Both the position numbers and the translations under genes were made by a program. DNA of 64,000 nucleotides from Helopsaltes ochotensis (lineage: Eukaryota > Chordata > Aves > Passeriformes > Locustellidae): contig VXBM01000893.1 in NCBI GenBank assembly GCA_013400155.1, positions 114,034 to 178,033 of the forward strand, in the 5' to 3' direction. The notes under the pieces were generated by a model. It had not been told where the DNA came from, did no database searches, and worked only from the letters and a program-made list of their open reading frames with translations. Shown in pieces: positions 12,210-24,958 of this stretch (position 1 is its first letter; each line of letters starts with the position of its first letter).

Positions 12210-14657
12210 GTATTTTTTTTTTTAATTATGTATTTACACAGTAGCAATCTAAATATAGTATCTGGTTTGAGTTTGTTTCAATTTCTTAAAAGTGCAATGC
12301 AGTTTGGGTTCCTCTAACATGAATCTTGCAACTCTTGCAATATATAAGTAAGGTACATTGCAATTGCACAATTGTCCTTAAATGCCCATGGGGAAAAAGA
12401 TCTATCAGTTTTTATTCCTAGTTTTTATAGTCATATGACAGACTTCTGTGCAAAGTAAACCAAAATGAAAACATTCCCATTATTTTACCCACCGTGATGA
12501 CATGTTACTGCCTATATTACCTCACAGCATGTCACAAGATATCATTACATGCTACTGAGTTTTATTTCATTTATTCCAGAATCTCATCAAGGCACTTCAG
12601 TTTAAGTATATCAAAAATTAAAAAATCACTCAGTATCACAAAGCTCTTTAAAGTCAGATTTCCATAAATTTGCACAGTACTAAACATTGGTGGTGTTAAG
12701 CAAATGAGAGCAAATAAGTACATTAAAGTGGAAACATTACTTAAGCAAAGAGAAGCTGTTCTATACCATTTCTATCATTTTCTATGTGGTCTGACTTAAT
12801 TTTTTTTTTAATTAAAGAATGGTTCAAAAGTGCCTGTAGGTAATCAAGAAATTATAAATTAATTTTTAATTCTTATTTTTGCTGGTTCAGCTGGAATTAT
12901 AGTTCTCTTAATCTCCTGAATTTACCATTTTTCTGCTGTTGCCATAGTGAAATCAGGTAGAACAGGCAAGGCTGTACTTCTTTTTCTCTTTGAACTTAAC
13001 TAAAAATAATGCTTAATCTATTGGTATGGCTTTAGAAATAGCTTTTAAAAATGTTAATGTGGATTTAGCAACTGTGGAAACAGAGATAGTCTGACCTCAA
13101 ACTGGAAGTCCTATTTGCCCTCAGCAAAAATGCAATACCTGTGCAAGTTTTCCTTTAGCAGTTCATCCTAGTGCTTTAGGCCTAGGGAGGCTTGAGGGAA
13201 AAAAATGCGTACAAACCTGCATCAATTTATACATCTTGATATCATGTACTTCTGAGCAGGGAAGGACTTTAGGGCAGCTGGTTTTTGTGACTGGGTAGCT
13301 GGTTTTTGTACCCCAGGCAAAATATACCACACTATTTCTAGTGATAATCAGTTTGCATCAGTTAGCCTGATGGAAGTAACTTTGTCACTGGGTAATTCTG
13401 CATAACAAAGACTTAGTACTGAAAAGCTCTAAATACCACGGAGAATTCATCTCATCCTTGTGGAGAATGGTGCCAGACAATATTGCTGTGTATTGTACAA
13501 TACTTGTATTGGTGTGTAGTAATATGTAATATCTGAGGTATACTAGTCCACTGTGCACAAACCTACAAACTACAAAGTTGTCTCCAGTGTAGAAATACTG
13601 ATTTGTAAAGAGGTGATACCTCAAAGGTACAGAAAGACATTTTGAAATCTTTGGCAAAAGTCAGTAGTTGATACAGAGGGATCCTTGAAGTAGTTGAAAT
13701 GGCATAAATGTTACCTGAGTGTTAAATGAGGTGGAGTTGTTCTCTCTTCCCTCTTATTTATTGACTGTTTTCCTCTTTTTGATGTGTGTTTTTGGGGTTT
13801 GGTTGGAGGTTTTTATGCCTTCCAGTTATTAATGGTCTAGCTTGAACAGGCAGGAAGACCCCCACCTCTTTTGCAAGAGTGCCATAAACTGAGGGGACTG
13901 ACAAGAATCTTTTTATTGTCTATATTGGTCTTCCATTACTCAGTTCAAGTTGAAGGTGTCTTCAACATATTCAGCAATCTGTCCTGAGGTTGGAGCAGAT
14001 GGAAACCTTATGTCAGCACCTCTCCTTAAGCTGCATTATGGCTGTTCCTGACAAGTGGATTTCTGTGAGAGACAGCTTTCTTGAGAGGTTCCTGTGGAAC
14101 TCAGGAACTATTTTAAACTACTATCCTTCCTTACATTTTGAACGCATGGTGTTTTTTGATAATGCAATCACAAAAGGACAAGACTGGAAAATAAGCACTT
14201 TAAGAAACAAAAAAACATACTACTTCTGGCTAACAAGGGAGAGGGAGAGACAGCTGGTCAGAACAGATACTAATCTAATCACTTAATTTACTTACTCTGA
14301 GCTTTTATGCAGTGTAAGAACGAAAAAACAACAAAGTGGCTGTGCTCAGGTGGAAGTTAGCCATGTCTAGGAAAAGTTGGTAAAACTCATTACTCATGAT
14401 GTTTCAAGCTGCTTTCTCAAGCTTAATTTATCTTTGAAGGGAAAAGTGGTGTTTATTTTTCTTCTTGTTGTTACTTTTATATTCTGTTAGTTTTGCTTTT
14501 GTCTTAAAAGGAACAGAAATGGAACAGGACTAGCAGCTCAATAGGTCACACTTTTTCTGTTTTGTTTATAATGAGAGTGCTAGTGCTGTCTTTGATGCCC
14601 TTAGATGTCTGCAAACCAAAAATGTTCATTTATCTAGCAATCTAACAGTTGCATGAT

Positions 14658-14877
14658 GGAAAGGAAAGGAAAGGAAAGGAAAGGAAAGGAAAGGAAAGGA
14701 AAGGAAAGGAAAGGAAAGGAAAGGAAAGGAAAGGAAAGGAAAGGAAAGGAAANNNNNNNNNNNNNNNNNNNNNNNNNNNNNNGGAAAGGAAAGGAAAGGA
14801 AAGGAAAGGAAAGGAAAGGAAAGGAAAGGAAAGGAAAGGAAAGGAAAGGAAAGGAAAGGAAAGGAAAGGAAAGGAAA
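14658..14877 (+). repeat. Long (GGAAA)n microsatellite with assembly gap
   Basis: Nineteen perfect ggaaa units lie at 14658-14752 and nineteen more at 14783-14877, with 30 unknown bases between them. The + strand is pure purine throughout, so the tract can in principle form triplex (H-DNA) structures, and such arrays are commonly length-polymorphic. The repeats in three frames of each strand produce long low-complexity ORFs, which are not genes. The array lies in the presumed CDIN1 intron, and its true length is unknown because of the gap. Confidence 0.97.
14753..14782. other. Assembly gap (30 N)
   Basis: Thirty undetermined bases sit inside the GGAAA array. The gap length equals exactly six repeat units and the flanking arrays stay in phase across it. 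The true missing length could nevertheless be different if the N run was sized by the assembler. Confidence 0.98.
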
Positions 14878-17499
14878 AAGGAATGGAAAGACACACAAGA
14901 ACATGTAGTCCAGCTGTCTTCCACTGTTTTCAACATATATTTGTATGAAGGAAAATGTTAATACTGTGTGATTTTATGGTGTTGCAGACTTCTGCCTCAG
15001 TTCTCATCAGGCATGGATTGTAATATGTCACTGGCTAACTCAATTAATCTGCCATTGCTTTAAAATTTCACAAGTGATAGCATTTTCCCCTGATTCTTCC
15101 TCTCCTTCCTTCTGGGCTCATTACATTGTACATTTTTATGTCTTCCTTTTGAACATAATTCTGTACCTTGATGGTAAGCCCAGAAAAGTTCAGTGGATAG
15201 TAAGCAAAGGAAACTGAAATGCAATTTGGTTTAGTATTGGTATATACTGAGAAGGTGTAAATAACTTGTAAATAAATCTAAATAGCATGATTTTTTCAGA
15301 AGATGCATGCAGTAGTACACTCAATGTGTAGGTGTATAAATAGTTAAGAGAGAAGGCAGAAAGAGGAAGTAGATTTCTTTGCTCATCCCCAGTTATGCAC
15401 TTACTTCACCTAATAATGAATGTATCACTTACTGCAGATTGCCTTAGTGGTCTCCTAGAGTCTCTGAAACATTCTCCAATTTTTGCCATGTGAAAATATC
15501 TCTTCTGGGAGACTGGATGTTTTTCAGGTGATCCATAAGACTTGTGTATCTCAGGATGCACTCCTTTCTGAATAACAACTAAATCCCAAATTATTTTCAA
15601 ATATGAAGTGGGGCAGGACCAGTTTGGATTGAACAGACACTGGATGTATGAATCAAGAGAGCGACGAGCTGAGGAGCCGCAGGCATCAAAAATAAGTGTA
15701 TGCCAGGCACAGTTAAAGTTTGCCAGTGGATTCCAAAGACAGTGAGAATATTCAAGATCAGAGGAGGTGTTTGCCTTCCTTCTGGGTGGGCATCAGGTGC
15801 CACAGTAATGGGCAGCAGATATATCACTTCCTTTTTTCATCTGTTCCCTGCTTAATTCAGATAGGTGACTTACATTTTCAGAGACGGTAAATTTAAGTAC
15901 AGCATCACACATAAAATGGCAGTTATTGGCAATAGCATGTTTGGTAGTTAACTGCTAAGCAGCATTGTGTGGAGATACTCAGTATGATTTACTATGTGGT
16001 CTTCTAATTCTCTGATCTGGGAAGTTTGCCGCACAGATGAGCTGTCCTCTATTTGTTAATTCATCAGTTACATTGTTTGTTTTATTGCATGTTTGTGTAT
16101 AAGGATTTGAAGATACAGAATGGTCTAATCATTCATTGAAAATGTCTTGAGATAGCTTTAATGCTAGCTCCAAGATTTACGCTCTGCAAATACTAAACAC
16201 ACAGGTATATAGTGCCTTTATTTATCAACATTTCTGCTGTCAGAATTTGCTGAACAACTTTTCTGATTAGTTTGGTTCTGTTTTTAAATAATTATTAAAT
16301 AAAAATCTAATGCTGTAAGAGCAATTCTGCCTCCTTGATTAAATGCACTTTTGGCATATCCTATCTTTCTGGTGAGCACAGACACCAGATAAATAGCTGC
16401 ACAGAAAGAAAGGATTGCTGCAAACTATGAGGCACTCACAGATTATTCAGATATCATCTTGCACTGGCCTTAGCATGGCCTGTTACTTTCAGCCCTAAAA
16501 ATAAACAACTGTTAATCACCTACTGGCAACATGAGTTGACCAGCACTTGTGGCTGCCTGGACTTCAATCTAACAGTACTCAAAGGCTTTTCTCATGTTTT
16601 CTGTCACCCAGGATAAGAGGTAGTTTGCAGCCAAGCATTCCTTTGGGAAGGCTGCTGTGAGTTTAACAAAATGTTTGAAATAACCTCAGTAACTTCTCTC
16701 AACACTGAGCCACAGCTTCAAATGTGCAGAATCAAACAATAGTGGCCTTGCATCGACAGTCTCTGGAGAGCGAACTAATGGCATAATGTTTTCTAAGGAA
16801 AACTGAGTAACAACCAAGTACCTCAAGAAGCAACATTCCTTGCCTGGATTTAATCAGAAAGTGACGCTTTTAGCAACAGTATGTGGAATCGTTCTGCAAT
16901 GCAAGCAACCATCTTTGTTTCCTGCTTATTCAAAGAGTACCTCCATTCTTGCAATGTATTAACTAGTAAATACAATAAAACTTAAAATAAAAGCAGCGCT
17001 GCTTTAGTAAACTAGTCCTCAAATTGCATGTTCTAGGATTGGAAGTTGCCTTTTTGAACAGAAACATATTAATGGACTTGCAAAACAGTGGACAGTAAAA
17101 CAATGTGCTGAGTTATGAAAGTTAAATACATGATGCCATAGCTAATACAGAATAGAATATTATACTTTCTACACCAGAATGGAAATTTTGGCGCTTCGGA
17201 AAAAGATGTAGGAAGCTTTTCTTGTATTGTGTCTTTCAAATTCTAGGGTTTTTTGGTTGAGTTTCTTTTGCTTAGTTATGCCCCTCATCCAGGGTGCCTG
17301 AAGTCACTTTGCCCTGTATTGAAATGGTTAACTAATGTAGAATCCTTGTATTTCCCAGAATATTGCAATTACCTCTAAGTTACCAAAACAACATAGTGGA
17401 ACAATATCTATTATCTCTTTTAGCCAGATACTGGCACTATCTTCCCCAGGCAGCCCAAATGAATTGTTTTCTGAGATGCATACCCAAGTGATCCCCCCC

Positions 17500-17759
17500 G
17501 GAGCCAGAAAAAGCCACCAGTGTGCAGTCACAGCCCATAAGGCCGAGGACATTGTGGGCTGCATTAAAGGGTGATGAGGCAGTGGAACAGGTTGCCAAGA
17601 GAGGTTGTGGGTGGCCCATCCCTGAAGTATTCAAGGTCAGGTGGATGGGGCCCTGAACAACCTGATCTCAGTCGGTGGCACCCCTGCCTACAGCAGGGGG
17701 CTTGGAACTAGATGATCTTTAAGGAGCCTTCCAACCCAAACCATTCTATGATTCTCTGA
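17500..17759 (+). mobile_element. CR1 LINE fragment with internal deletion and 3' terminus
   Basis: The copy begins with the gtgtgcagtcacagcccataaggcc and ttgtgggctgcattaaa phrases, then jumps near 17568 to the tgaggcagtggaacaggttgcc block. That block normally lies several hundred bases further downstream in CR1. The rest is a continuous CR1 3' UTR: agaggttgtgggtggcccatccctgaa, attcaaggtcagg, cctgatct, gatgatctttaaggagccttccaaccca. It ends with the octamers attctatg (17743-17750) and attctctg (17751-17758). It lies on the + strand, the same as the other three younger copies. Confidence 0.9.
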
Positions 17760-19201
17760 AAAAACTGTGGCCATTATTTCCATGAAACAATCCAGCAGTA
17801 TAAGGGTTAAAAATCTCTTTTCTAAAATGTTGATGTGAGTGTCATGTTAATTTTCAGTACAACAACCCAGTCCTGCAGTACAGGCATAGGGTCACCTTGT
17901 AGTGTGTCGTTAGAGCACAAAACCGTACTATCTGATGTGCAAAGAAAGCATCTACCTGATTTTTGAATATGCTGAGACTGAAAGAAAAACATGTTGCACC
18001 TTAAGTACACACAACCACTTGAGAGTTGAGCATCTGGAATACTGCTAATAAATAAAACAAACCTCAAAAAAAGGTGTATTTTAGTAGATGTTAGGACACA
18101 AACTAACAGAAATTGAGAAATTCAAAGTTCACTCAAAGCTCTCTCCTCTTAATGACAAGCTGCCTTGAAGCCAGTATGTGTTTTCTTTCTCACTCACTGC
18201 ATCAGTCTTCACTTAGAAAGCCTTGATCCTTGTAAATCACTGTAGCCTTAATGTTATTTAATCACAGTTTTTAAAAGTTAATTTCCATGAGAACTGTATT
18301 TAAAAAAAAAGCCTTACTTGTCATTGAGGATTATAAAAATCCTTTATTTGCCTCGAGAACAGTACTCAGATCTGAATGAAGAAGTGTAAGTGAAGAATGT
18401 GTTTCGACAGTTTGTTTATTAAAAATGTATTATGCAGCTAAAAGTTATATTGTATTTATAATATTTTAATGACAGTGACTTGCACAGTTTCTGGTGCAGT
18501 GTATTAATATGCATTTAAAACTGTGCTATGGAAAATTCTAAAATATTTGAAATACCCCCTTACATCCACATAAATATCACTTTATTTGGTTTTATTTTTC
18601 AAAATGCCAAAAGCAATTAAATCATATTATAAGCTTGATGAAATGCTGCTATTTGATTGAAGCTTTAACAGTCTCGTTGCAGAGCTAAAAAGATAACTAA
18701 TGTAAAAAAAGTTCATTAAGATTTAATCACATCTGAGTGAGGTGTAACTGTAGAGAGAGAGGTCTGATATTAGTTTCCATCCACCTTTTTTTAACCTGAC
18801 AACTCTAACTTCCACATCAACTACATACAATACCAGTTTCTGGCATTCACAGAAATGCCTGCCTTTCTCAGCCCAAAGGAATTCCCACTTTTGAGTCAAA
18901 ACCTCCTTGTAAATGGGAGTCTCACTAAATATTAGTAGACTCTGATTTTTTCCTTGTCTTCAGTAAAAATAAGACTTCCCCTAGCTACTGTGGTAATATC
19001 AGAGCTTAAAGCAGATTAGGTTTTACTTGCTTAATTTTACCTCAAGCAGCATGAACTGGATGCCTGGATCCTAGAGACACATTATGCTGCTAGCATCTGT
19101 GTGTGAGGCACGATGTAGTATTTGTTCATGCCATGGACAAGTTTGCTATTATCTTTACAAATATGTGATCAGAACTTGCTAAATTTTCTTGAGCCACATT
19201 G

Positions 19202-19235
19202 GCAAGCAAAAAAAAAAATTTTTTTTTGCGCTTGC
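19202..19235. repeat. A-run/T-run hairpin with GC clamp
   Basis: The bases gcaagc at 19202-19207 are complementary to gcttgc at 19230-19235. Between them lie eleven A and then nine T, with a two-base interruption on the right arm. The result is an almost perfect inverted repeat of about 34 bases that could extrude as a cruciform. It has no known function and no tract-associated gene. Confidence 0.75.
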
Positions 19236-22200
19236 TACTGTAGGGATTCAGTGTGAAGTAGCTTAAGGGAGTCTGCGCAAAAATATTGCAGCCTTATGGA
19301 TTACAGGTTAAGGATCAGATTCGTAAAGCAAAAATTATCATTCAGTTACCTGATTTGCTAAGTACTGGATTTTTTTACTTCTTTCAGCTAGACATCTGGT
19401 GAAGTCCAATAATAAGGTGCTGTGTGTGTGTCATTGGATCACAAAATTGTGTGGAGGATTGGAAAACTGACAGGAATGATCAAACCCCACCATTATCTTT
19501 AAATTGTGTTCAGAGTTTTAAAAATGTGCTGTCTTCATGCACAAGTATCTTTGTTTTATTTTAAAACTCTGTGTAAATGAACGGTAGAAAAAAATACCTT
19601 GTTGTAAACTATTCTGAATTGGAACTGCAGTTGCTGTTTAAGTGGAAAGTTTCTTGCTAATTGAAGTACATTTCTGAGCAGTGGCTCTTAAATGTTTGCC
19701 AAGATATGTAATGCTGTGTCATCAGCTGTAGTAAACTGGTCTAGACATAAGGAAGTTGGCTGACTTATGCCAACTGACCTTATTCGAAAATGTGGTCTGT
19801 AGTTGTTGCCTACTAGCCTAGCTCTGCCGATTTCTAAATTTCTTCTTCTGATACAAATGATACTTCTACAAGAACACTAAAATAAAGATGAGTCTCCCTA
19901 AGCAGTAAACTTACTATGTATTATTATAGGAGGGGTTAATTATTTTGTCTTTATTAGTACTGCAAGTAAAGCCTATTTACTTGCAACTGTGATCTGAAGA
20001 ACGATGTTAAATTGACTTGGAGTGTAATAATTTATTTGTGAACTTTTTGTAGGACCCCTTTCCCAGAAAACAAGTGTGGAAATAGTAATGCTCTGGTTTG
20101 CTCCATATTTAAAAAGAAAAACAAGGAGACAAAGCCAGCTTTTTAGCTGGCATTCAAAACTGAGGGACCAGAATGCAGTCCTTAAAAGACACATTCAGGT
20201 GTGACCTTCATAATTAAATCACCAACCAGGTAGACTGTTATGCTTTTGTAACATGAATATTTGGCTGAATCCATTTGATAACATATTTCTTTAAATGTAT
20301 GCATATTAGAAATAATAATTCATATGCCAGCATTTTCTTATGAAAGTCTTTTGGAATTCAAATTATTTACTATGCTGAGATGCATATAGAACAATGTATA
20401 ACAAATAGACTAATAATAAATGAAGTGTACACTTATATAAAAACAACTCGAAGTTCTTTTACATTTCTGTTCAGTATCAAGCAGTGTGTTGAAAATACAT
20501 TTTTCATAAATGCATTTTCCATAAAACCACATGCAAGGCTTTGTGATGGTGAAAAAATCACCTCACAACAGCCACATGTCTAGGCAAATCCTTAGAAGCT
20601 GGTATGGACCTCACACAGACATTCCAGAAGAAAGGACAGTACTAGAAAGTAGTTTTCTCTTGAAGTGAAATAGAATATGTGTGAACCTACTAGGCCACTT
20701 TGATAAATAAATAAAAGTCTTTTTTCTGTTCTAGCACAAAACTGGTTCAACTGGAGGGCAAGTTAAACCTAGACTCATATTTTACTTAGCTGTTTTCTTT
20801 CCCTTTTTTTTAAGTGATCGCTTAGTTTGTTGTTGTTGCTGGGGTTTTTTTCTTAAGACAAAAAACTATTTGGCTTTGGGTTATCTGAATTTTGCCTTCT
20901 GGCTTTACAGTATATCTCTGTGAAACTCCATTCCAGGAAAAAACTCAGTGTCCCAGAAGTATCAGTGGTTAAGATCCCAGGATTAACCACTTTAGCTATG
21001 GTTTTCTTTCAAAATATATCTGATTAAACCAATACAGAGTTCCTCTGAACAATCTGAAATTAGTGGAAACCTGACTTAACTTAGGGCAAATGGTATTGTC
21101 AGATGTAAGTTTTATCTAAAGAACTTGTTGAGACTGCAACTATATTTAACTGTACTCAAACTGTATTTTTCTATCTCAGATGCTTCAGTTGGTTCTTTGA
21201 AAGACATCATGTGCTGCCTTTAGTACTTAGACTAAATTTAGTCATCTGTATCAAGCTTAAATCAGGCTCAAGCAATCCACGAGCTTTTGTAACGGGGCTC
21301 TCCTCTTGCCATGCCTTGGGGTCAGAAGCCTGTGTGCCTCCCTTTGGCACTTCTGGTACTCGTACCCCAAGTGCAGCTGAGTTGGCTTTGGCTGCCTTGT
21401 AGTCAGTCACAACTACTGAAGTCAGAACTGGACATTGACTAAACCAGGATGCATATAATGGTAGCTATTTATTGCTTGATTTTTTAAGTAAACTGATGCA
21501 ACCTGTATGGACGATTTTCACTTGCTGTGTTTATTATGTTCTGATGGAAGCTTCCCTCTGTATTTCCTCTTAATTCTATTTTTATTGCATGGAATCAACC
21601 AAACCTTACTTACTTAGATTTCTTTTCAGCTTTAAAAAGAAACCCCTAATAAAAGTAAAGTTCTAAAAGCATGACTTTCATTGGAATAGCTAAAATTACA
21701 GTTTTGTGTAACTTTTGGATGTGTTCCTTAAGCTTTTCACACCTATGAACTAAAAACGGGGAGAAGAAATACAAGCACATTTTCTGGGATTTATGCAATT
21801 TTTCTAAGCAAGAAGAAAATCCATAGGAGTCCAATAGTTTGCCACAGTCTAAGGTTGATTTTCAATTTAGGCCTAAACTTTCTCCAGTGTGTCTTTCATA
21901 TGAAATAAGATAACCTGGCCTATCTTTTATTTATACAGTTTTAGAACCAATTGGTACATTCGAAGTTTTTCTATGCTCCTCAGAGCTACTGAGTGCTTCC
22001 CCTTTCCTTAGCAGTACCAAGTATGCATTCTGTCACTTTAGTTCATTCTCCTGTGTAAACAACAGTCAGTCACTTAACTTGTTCAAGGTTACAACTGATA
22101 CAATAAATCAATTTGTAGCTTTACTTTGTAATTCACAGCACTGACTTTCATTCCTCAAGGGTGTCATATCTCCACTTGGGAAAGAGTGAAATTAAAAAGT

Positions 22201-22279
22201 ATGATTCTTACTTTTAGGTTACATTTCCCTATCTCATCCCCTTGCACAAAAAGGTTAAGTGTCTTTTCAAATTAAGGCA

Positions 22280-22960
22280 GCAGTAATTAACCAGTGGCAT
22301 TGTTTGTGGTTGGCCAACTCTGGGCGTTAATGAGAGAGAAATTAGCACTTAGCAGCAGGAGTTCCTGATAGTCAGTGGCAAATGCTTAATGTGCCAACAA
22401 GTTAATTTTGGTCTTAAGTACTGCACTTAAGTGCAGTAAACAAAAGTATGGCATGGGTTTTTATGTGATCGTACATATGATACAGAGCTATAATAGAACT
22501 AATGACACAACAGAGTTGAAAAAGTGCAACCTATACAGCACAGGGCAAGCAGTTTTGCTGTAACACTGCAGTCAGAAGCAGGATTGATGGATGTTTTCCT
22601 GCCAAAGATGTACTTGCTCCTGCCATTAACAGTCTGCAGATGTTCTTGTATATCATTTTATTATCAAATTTGGTATTTCTGAACATAATTTTTAAGCGCC
22701 TCAAAAACTGCGCTTGACCTGAGGCGATTTACTCACAAGACATGAATTAGCCTTTTGAGATGTCTCGAAATAGTAATTTTATTTAAAATTACACTTTCAA
22801 AAAATAACTGAACAAATTACTTAAGCACAGTGCCACATGCATTTTATGGTGGATGAGGGATTCAGACTCTGCCACACAGCAAAATGAGCCCTTCAGAACT
22901 TGGGTGAGCAGCTGCTCATTAGCATCAGGATTTTACCTGGCACATGTGCTCGTAATGAGT
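22280..22960. promoter_or_regulatory. Candidate intronic enhancer or conserved non-coding element
   Basis: This stretch is dense in homeodomain-type ATTA/TAAT cores (for example gcagtaattaacc near 22290, gcgttaatgag near 22325, ctcattagcat near 22916). It also contains a perfect 20-base palindrome at 22419-22438 and a CGCCTCA...TGAGGCG inverted repeat at about 22697-22727. It has CpGs uncommon for the local AT-rich background and contains no repeat I recognise. Such composition is typical of vertebrate developmental enhancers, but conservation cannot be tested from one sequence. This is a hypothesis only. Confidence 0.3.
22419..22438. repeat. 20-bp perfect palindrome
   Basis: The sequence tactgcacttaagtgcagta equals its own reverse complement over all 20 bases. 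A perfect palindrome of this length is uncommon by chance in 64 kb. It could be a binding site for a symmetrical dimer or a cruciform seed. Confidence 0.85.
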
Positions 22961-24915
22961 AACTTGCATACATTTCATACCTTCTGCCTTGCACAAAATA
23001 GCCCATTAGAAATGTAAGGTCTGCTCCTTATCTTCTGGGGATTTTTGCTTTTAAAATAATTTTGATTAGTATGTAAGTACATCTCCACCTAATTACCCAT
23101 TTCTGTATTTTGCTTGATGTGGGAACAGGTACATTGTCTGTGAAGTAAAAAAAAGTGGGGGCCCCTCCTGGAGTAGCAAGCTGCTGTCTCTCACCAGAGG
23201 CTGTGAGCATCAGTCCTTGGCCTCACTTGCCTTGGCCCCTCGCTCCTGCTTGGGTCTCCGGGCTTGTGGATGCTGTGAGATTCTGCACATTATGGCCCCA
23301 CAGGAGCTTAAGCATAGGACAATGGAAAGAAGTCCATAGAAGCTGAAGTTGTTGGCCAGCCAGACAAAACTGGGAATTGGGTATAGGCAGCGTCATCCTT
23401 CATATTAGCCACCTTTTAGTCTGTACTGTATTTATTGCCAGACGTGTTAGGATATGTTACTTAGTACAACCAGATGTGTCAGAGTTCTAACCTTTCAACT
23501 TTTGAGTATCACCTTTCAGTTGCAAAAAACATATTTGCCAGTGTGGCCTCATCTGTGCTGAGGGAAATTTACTCTGCCACTGAGCTGTGGCCACTTGGAG
23601 GTTGAAGAGTAGTAGCCATAGACCAAAATGTTACAATGCTCTGCAGCAGTTTCAAGCAAAAGAGTACCGCATCTAATTGAAACTGCAGGAGGAAGCCACA
23701 GGGGTTTCTTCTTCCTTTGATGCCTATTCCATTACACGAGCAGATCAAATAGAGTTTTCTCCACATTGTTGGAAAGAAACCACCCTCATGAAGCCAGTCT
23801 GGCACAACTCATGGCCTTGAGTTCTTGTATTGTCTGCTCAGTGGACATTTAGATTACCATGCCTCCCCCCAGCACATATTTATTATAATTAAACATTAAC
23901 AAAAATTGGCTGCCATATTGGTTGAGTCCTGAGTACATCTCTGCATATAAACCATTACATGACATTCTATTGAACTTTTTCTTGTACAGACGGTACCTAA
24001 CAGCTCATCCTGCACTGTTGGTTTTGGCAAGTTCACTACAGCATATAATAAATCAAGGAAAGAAAAAGCTTTTTGGCCTAATGTTGTACAGACTGCTGTA
24101 ATGTTAGACTACAGAAAGCAGTTCTGTTTTTAGACATCCTTTTACTAACCCAACATTCATAATTTATGATTCCACTGTAAAATTCCTGCAACACTACACC
24201 AGAAGTAGTGCTGCCCTTTAATTAAGTGCTCTCAGTAGGAAAAACGTGAAACTGATGTGCAAAACATATCGCAGTACACAGTGATTGATAGTGATTACTT
24301 CTTTATGAACCCAGCCTGAAGGTCTGAACTTCCTGATGGGTAAAATAGTCCATGGGGCTACTTCCTGAGATTGCCTAGTGGGGATCAGTCAGAGTTAGCA
24401 ATATCTGAGGAATTCCTGAGGCACATTTCAGAGCCATTACAACACAAATTTTCTGTTTCTTCTGAATTGTGCTTTATGTTAATAATTACCTGAATAATAG
24501 CTCATTGTAGAGATTGTATTTTAAGGATTCATTGTTATCTTCATGGTATTATAATCTGAATGAACTGGGACATATGTAAACCCTTGTGTCTTTAATGTCT
24601 GCACATACAAATCTAAAAGAGCAGGGTGCATGCCAAGAGCTTCTCTGTATATCAGAGTTACTGAATGTTATTTAGTATTTAATACATAGGTATTTTTGAC
24701 TGATGTGCAGAATATTCCAAAGAAAAAGCTGAAACTCTGATGTGGATTCTATGAGTCTAAATAGCATTTTTATTCATTGAATCAGGTACAATTGACATCG
24801 ATCAATTGCACATTCAAAATTTGAAAATTAAATGGAGGTTAAATACTCCTTCCAATTTTGCTGTGAGGTTACCAGATTTGTGTTGGAATCACAGAGGTGG
24901 GAAATTGAAATTCCC

Positions 24916-24958
24916 CTAACACAGTTACAGAAGTTCATTCTTCTTTTTTGTTTGATAG
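24916..24958 (+). other. CDIN1: Splice branch point and acceptor of the CDIN1 last exon
   Basis: A ctaac branch-point motif (24916-24920, branch A at 24919) lies 39 bases before the acceptor AG at 24957-24958. Between them runs a pyrimidine-rich tract (24935-24953, ttcattcttctttttt followed by gttt). There is no competing AG after the tract. This spacing matches a normal vertebrate 3' splice site and sets the exon start at 24959. Confidence 0.85.

Larger units (their letters stand above)
1..24958 (+). other. CDIN1: Probable last intron of CDIN1 (3' part)
   Basis: This is inferred to be intronic because a splice acceptor and the C-terminal CDIN1 exon lie at its right end. I found no sequence matching the expected penultimate exon, whose protein should end in a tryptophan-rich stretch followed by Asn-Arg. 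If the inference holds, the last intron is longer than 24.9 kb, which fits the very large CDIN1 gene in other vertebrates. The DNA is AT-rich and CpG-poor. Apart from the CR1 fragments, microsatellite and small repeats listed separately, I see no genes in it. The ORFs of 60-130 codons scattered through it have no recognisable domains and lack flanking splice logic. Its left boundary is outside the window. Confidence 0.75.

Noticed and set aside
14626..14961. Long ORFs in several frames on both strands over the GGAAA array
   Set aside because: They are pure translations of a pentanucleotide repeat and are interrupted by unknown bases.
1..24958. Penultimate CDIN1 exon
   Set aside because: I found no sequence encoding the expected residues before the final exon, so it must lie left of the window.
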